Assembly (NCBI GenBank): GCA_035711845.1
Contig: DASTBU010000162.1
Span: 1-64,000, forward strand
From: DASTBU01 sp035711845
GTDB taxonomy: Bacteria; Acidobacteriota; Vicinamibacteria; Vicinamibacterales; 2-12-FULL-66-21
Length of the DNA: 64,000 nucleotides
Direction of reading: 5' to 3'
In this document: positions 60,620-64,000 of the stretch, one piece after another
Numbering within the stretch: position 1 is the stretch's first letter
How the letters are laid out: every line of letters starts with the position of its first letter
Made by a program: the position numbers and the translations under genes
The notes under the pieces: generated by a model
What the model was told of the DNA's origin: nothing
Database searches by the model: none
The model's input: only the letters and a program-made list of their open reading frames with translations

Positions 60620-61855
60620 TCAGCCGAACAGACCGAGACGTGCGGTGCTCTGGAACCCGGGGAACACGCCAGACAGGTCGGTCAATCCGAGATGTCCGCG
60701 AACCACTTCGGCAAAAACGGTGCGGAAGTCCGTGGTGACGGCAAGGTCGCGTCCTTCGTATCGTTGCTCGCGCGCGAGTCCCGGCCATTGACCGTACACT
60801 CTGCCGCCCCTGATGCCACCGCCGATCATCATCATCGCGTTGCCATGGCCGTGATCGGTGCCGCGATTGCCGTTCTCGGACACCGCGCGGCCGAATTCCG
60901 ACATCGTCAGGATCGCGACGTCAGCCATGCGATCGCCGAGGTCGCGGACGAGTGCGGCAATCCCTCGTGCGAAGTCGTCGAGGCGATTGGCGAGCTGACC
61001 GACAGCCGCGCCCTCGTTGACGTGATGATCCCAGTTGCCCGATTCCGCGAACGCCACCTCGAGCCCCACATCGGCCTTGATCAGCTGCGCGATCTGCTTC
61101 AGCGACTCGCCGTAGGGCGAACGCGGGTACTCGGCGCCGTTCTCGGCCGCGTAGCGCTCGGGCTTCGCTTCCTCGAGCATTCGGACCGCATCGAATGCCT
61201 CCCTCCCAGTCTCTCCGAGCACGCTGCTGGCGGCCGACGCATACTCGGCCTCGAAGGACGACTGCATGGCCTCTGATGCCTGGCCGGCGCGGATCCCGAA
61301 GCGGCCGATCTGACCGATGGCGAGCGCAGGCTCGACGCCCTGCAGAGCCCGCGGCAGCTGGGGCGCCAATGCGACAGCCCGGAACGGAGTCGCTCTGGCG
61401 TGTTCGCGTGCGTGGAGATACCGGTTGAGCCAGCCGTCGGTCGTGTTCTTGATCCCCGGCGTCGCGGTCTCCATGTAGTCCTGTGCATCGAAATGCGAGC
61501 GCGTGTCGTCGTCCGATCCGGTTGCGTGCACGATGGCGAGCTGTTCGGTGTCGAACAACGGTTCGAGCGGTGCGAGCCGCGGATGCATGCCGAAGAAACC
61601 GTCCAGATCGAGCGCGGCGTCCGGACCCGAGCCGGGTCGCGCGATGGCGATCGTTGGCCGGGTGTCGTAGTAGTTGCGTTCGCCGAACGGCACGATCATG
61701 TTCAGACCGTCCACCGCGCCTCGCTGGAAGATGGTCACCAGCACGCGCCTGCGGGGGCTCGCGGCCGCGACGGTGCGCGCCAGGAAGGCCGGCGCGAATC
61801 CGAGGCTGACAAGCGCCATCCCGCCGTGTTTCAGGAACACCCGCCTGGCAATCAT
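60620..61855 (-). CDS. DUF1501 exported protein
   Basis: A 411-residue protein with a twin-Arg-like start (MIARRVFLKHGGMALVSLGFAPAFLARTVAAA). The fold is that of sulfatase/alkaline-phosphatase-like DUF1501: VTIFQRGAVDGLNMIVPFGERNYYDTRPTIAI, GFFGMHPRLAPLEPLF, SESGNWDHHVNEG-type and MSEFGRAVSENGNRGTDHGHGNAMMMIGGGIRGGRVYG. DUF1501 is nearly always encoded with DUF1800, as here, and the pair is linked to surface or exported complexes of unknown role. The DUF1800 stop is five bases upstream of this ATG, with GAGGTGA between. Confidence 0.88.
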   Translation of the reverse strand: MIARRVFLKHGGMALVSLGFAPAFLARTVAAASPRRRVLVTIFQRGAVDGLNMIVPFGERNYYDTRPTIAIARPGSGPDAALDLDGFFGMHPRLAPLEPLFDTEQLAIVHATGSDDDTRSHFDAQDYMETATPGIKNTTDGWLNRYLHAREHARATPFRAVALAPQLPRALQGVEPALAIGQIGRFGIRAGQASEAMQSSFEAEYASAASSVLGETGREAFDAVRMLEEAKPERYAAENGAEYPRSPYGESLKQIAQLIKADVGLEVAFAESGNWDHHVNEGAAVGQLANRLDDFARGIAALVRDLGDRMADVAILTMSEFGRAVSENGNRGTDHGHGNAMMMIGGGIRGGRVYGQWPGLAREQRYEGRDLAVTTDFRTVFAEVVRGHLGLTDLSGVFPGFQSTARLGLFG

Positions 61856-61860
61856 GGGTT

Positions 61861-63549
61861 TCACCTCTTCTGGAAGTCCGGCGATCCGAGAACCAGGGCC
61901 ATCGCCTGAGGAGCCGTAGTCGCTCTCGCGACGGTGGCAGACGTTGTCGAAGAGACGTCGCCTGCGAGCACCCGGCCTGTGAGGACAGCAGCTGCCGTCA
62001 CGGCTGTCGCACGGGCCGTATCGGACCTGATGCCGCGCATGCGACCGCCTGTCAGCGCAACGGCGAAGTTCATTCGGTTCAGCAGCGCACCGGCGTTCAC
62101 CCACGCCTCCGCCTTGTCACCGTACCCGGTCGGCGACTGACACAGGTACAGCGGCATACCCAGCTGGCGCAGCGACCCGACGAGCGGCAGCGCGTTCACG
62201 ACATCGATCTGTATCGCGCGCAGCGCGCTCACAACGAACTCGAACGGGCTCTTGACCTTGGCCCTGTAGGACGCGGACGCGAAGAACTCGGGCGACTCGA
62301 TGATCGTGCGCACGACCTCGCGGATGTCCCCGCGTGTATCGAGGAAGCGCTTCGCAGCACGATCGACGAGGGCCGGCGGTGGTTCGTCCGAGACGAAGCG
62401 TCGGGCGAGCTTCGTCGCGATGTGCCGCGCGGTTGACGGGTGCCCGGCGAGGATGTCCAGTACCTGCTCCCCGTCCGATTTGCCGCCGCCCGATTCGATG
62501 CGATGTCCGAGCACGGTCTTTTCCCCGTCGTCGTGCATCCGCGGTACGAACGTGAACGGCCCTCCCTGACGCGGGTTCGTGATCGTCCAGCCCGTGAACG
62601 CGCGCGCGACCTCCTGCACGTCCTTCTGCGAGTAGCCACCATCCACACCGAGCGTGTGCAATTCCATCAGCTCGCGCGCGTAATTCTCGTTCAGACCGCG
62701 CCGACGGTTCTGCTGCGCACGAGGACGATCCTCGCCCGTTATCGTCCGCTGGCGATCGGCAACGGCGGCTCGCCCCGGCCCGCGCCGGGCCTCCCGGCGG
62801 CCTCCGGACATCGCAGCACTCGATGGCGCCGCACTCTGCCAGTTGTCCAGATAGAACAACATCGCGGGGCTCTCTGCGGTCGCCTGCAAGAGACCCCTGA
62901 AACGGCCCAGCACGTGGGGACGGATCGCGTCGCGCTCGTACTCCGAGAGGTAGACCCGTGTCAGCCCTTTGGCCGCGAACACATTGAAATGGTTGAACCA
63001 GAAGTCCACCATCACTTCCTCGAGCTGGCGCTCGCTATAGGTGGCCCGCAGGATCTTCTGTTGGCTCAGCTCGAGCAAGACGATGCGCTCCCGGCCAATA
63101 GCGGTACTGGGCGCCGTGTCGGGCATTGCCGCCGCGCCTGGGTCGGTGCCGGCAGGCATGGCCTGGCCGGCGACAGCGCGCTGCTGTCGTTGTCGGGCCA
63201 TCTGCGCCGGAAGGAAGTACTCCTGGGTAAGCTCGCCAGTGTTTTTGGCGAGTGTCGGGAGTTCGGAAAGCCTGGAGGCCAGGCCTGAATCGGCTATCCG
63301 CTCCGGATGGAGTTGTTGGTCGATGTAGGCGTCGAGCCCGATGGCGCGGACCCGCGCGATGTCTCCGGGTGTGGGGCCGAATCCGATCCGGTTGAGAACA
63401 TGCGCAATCGTTCGGTCGTCAGGGCGGGCAGGAATCAATAATCTGGTCTCGGTCGACGTCGCCCGAATGCTGGCGCTGCCCCACGCGCTCGCCCATGCCG
63501 TCGCACTCACCGCCAGCACGAGGCTCGCACCTCCGACGACCCTTCGCAT
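61861..63549 (-). CDS. DUF1800 exported protein
   Basis: A 562-residue protein with a signal (MRRVVGGASLVLAVSATAWA). DDRTIAHVLNRIGFGPTPGDIARVRAIGLDAYIDQQL, VMVDFWFNHFNVFA, RGLNENYARELMELHTLGVDGGYSQKDVQEVARAFTGWTI and HDDGEKTVLGH are the conserved DUF1800 blocks, followed by IATKLARRFVSDEPPPALV. It forms an operon with the downstream DUF1501. There is an unusual Ala/Arg/Gln-rich insert near residues 245-280. Function is unknown; cell-surface location is likely. Confidence 0.88.
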   Translation of the reverse strand: MRRVVGGASLVLAVSATAWASAWGSASIRATSTETRLLIPARPDDRTIAHVLNRIGFGPTPGDIARVRAIGLDAYIDQQLHPERIADSGLASRLSELPTLAKNTGELTQEYFLPAQMARQRQQRAVAGQAMPAGTDPGAAAMPDTAPSTAIGRERIVLLELSQQKILRATYSERQLEEVMVDFWFNHFNVFAAKGLTRVYLSEYERDAIRPHVLGRFRGLLQATAESPAMLFYLDNWQSAAPSSAAMSGGRREARRGPGRAAVADRQRTITGEDRPRAQQNRRRGLNENYARELMELHTLGVDGGYSQKDVQEVARAFTGWTITNPRQGGPFTFVPRMHDDGEKTVLGHRIESGGGKSDGEQVLDILAGHPSTARHIATKLARRFVSDEPPPALVDRAAKRFLDTRGDIREVVRTIIESPEFFASASYRAKVKSPFEFVVSALRAIQIDVVNALPLVGSLRQLGMPLYLCQSPTGYGDKAEAWVNAGALLNRMNFAVALTGGRMRGIRSDTARATAVTAAAVLTGRVLAGDVSSTTSATVARATTAPQAMALVLGSPDFQKR

Positions 63550-63651
63550 TTTCGGCCTCGTCCGCCTTTCCAGCGAGAGAGGAGCTCAGGACAAAGCGTC
63601 GCCCGACGCTCCCGACATCGCCGTGTATCCTGGCGGATTAGCCCCCGACAC

Positions 63652-64000
63652 CTACTTGGCTACAATCTTGCGCCACTCTTCCACGAGCGCGACCTGTGGG
63701 CCGCCCGCCTCCTGGTAGGCTGCGGCATGCTTGGCAAAGAGCGCCTTGTCCTCGCCCGGGGTCCTGATTGCGCCGCCGCTCTTTCGAGCTTCGTAGATGA
63801 TCCGGAGGACGATGAAATGCCGATCGAGGTCGGTCGGGTGGCGAGCGAGGTACGGCTCGAGGAACCCCAGCGCCTCCGCGCCACGGCCCGCTGAGGCCAG
63901 CGCCGTTCCCAGCCGCAGCTCCACCTGCTCGCTGTCGGGCCAGAGCGTTCGGGCTTCGTTCAGGATGCCGAGCGCGGATTCATTGTCACGCAGCCGGAGG
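63652..64000 (-). CDS. TPR-repeat protein, 3' part only
   Basis: The last 115 or so residues of a protein whose start lies beyond the window. RLRDNESALGILNEARTLWPDSEQVELRLGTALASAGRGAEALGFLEPYLARHPTD has the A-G-x8-P spacing of tetratricopeptide repeats, then a helical end ALFAKHAAAYQEAGGPQVALVEEWRKIVAK. It is 102 bases upstream of DUF1800 on the same strand, probably in the same operon. The GTG at 63924 is not a credible start because the frame is open to the edge. Confidence 0.75.
   Translation of the reverse strand, partial: LRLRDNESALGILNEARTLWPDSEQVELRLGTALASAGRGAEALGFLEPYLARHPTDLDRHFIVLRIIYEARKSGGAIRTPGEDKALFAKHAAAYQEAGGPQVALVEEWRKIVAK

Noticed and set aside
1..64000. tRNA or rRNA genes and a prophage or integrative element
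   Set aside because: No cloverleaf, rRNA core sequence, integrase or phage structural gene was recognised. A structured-RNA search program would be needed to exclude small RNAs.

Overview
The window is a high-GC chromosomal segment packed with genes on both strands. The mix of secreted S9, M14 and M28 peptidases, TolB-type amidohydrolases, a DUF1800/DUF1501 pair, a PadR/membrane-protein pair, a long-form HisG and a linear arginine operon suggests a free-living heterotrophic Acidobacteriota, probably of the Vicinamibacteria type. That placement is inferred from gene content and style; there is no rRNA or marker gene here to prove it.

Layout. 1-4005: GGGACTC repeats, a translationally coupled acyltransferase/MFS pair and an orphan AAA ATPase. 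4051-12845: an M28 peptidase preceded by an eight-gene histidine operon (transcribed hisI-G-D-C-B-H-F-A on the minus strand). The operon is headed by a 25-codon leader peptide with an HHHRHHH run, a 13-bp terminator and a TTGACA/TAGTCT promoter, so it has every part of a classical attenuator. 12819-16832: gamma-glutamyltransferase and, divergently, glycogen debranching enzyme. 16940-21058: a PadR-controlled membrane protein, then a molybdate module (an HTH-TOBE regulator divergent from modABC, with a ModC that has no TOBE domain). 21060-33312: a peptide-scavenging block of three S9 peptidases and two amidohydrolase genes, with CGTGCGAC-type repeat fields around the first peptidase. 33391-43461: an oxidoreductase and the whole arginine pathway, argCBD-NAGS-argJF leftward and argR-argG-argH rightward, from an AT-rich divergent promoter region. 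43474-53023: a SixA-like phosphatase, an outer-membrane barrel, an aromatic amino-acid decarboxylase type enzyme, envelope and hypothetical proteins, YihY and a large M14 peptidase. 53023-57893: a REP-associated transposase (RAYT), glycine oxidase, a TolC/TetR efflux unit and pterin dehydratase. 57927-60527: a lone BMC-H shell protein coupled to a D-threonine-aldolase-type enzyme, then a scrambled IS1595 element. 60620-64000: DUF1501, DUF1800 and a TPR protein cut by the window edge.

Three themes stand out. First, five REP-like elements built from a 17-bp GGGGACAGGCACCTTAA-type unit lie in the 33-58 kb part. Four of the five are between convergent genes, and they supply the stop codons and last residues of several neighbours. 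Second, the best promoter matches (his leader, argC, argR, padR) place the start codon only about 2-10 nt from the predicted transcription start, which suggests leaderless mRNAs. Third, amino-acid biosynthesis regulation is readable directly: ribosome-mediated attenuation for his, and ArgR with AT-rich operators for arg.
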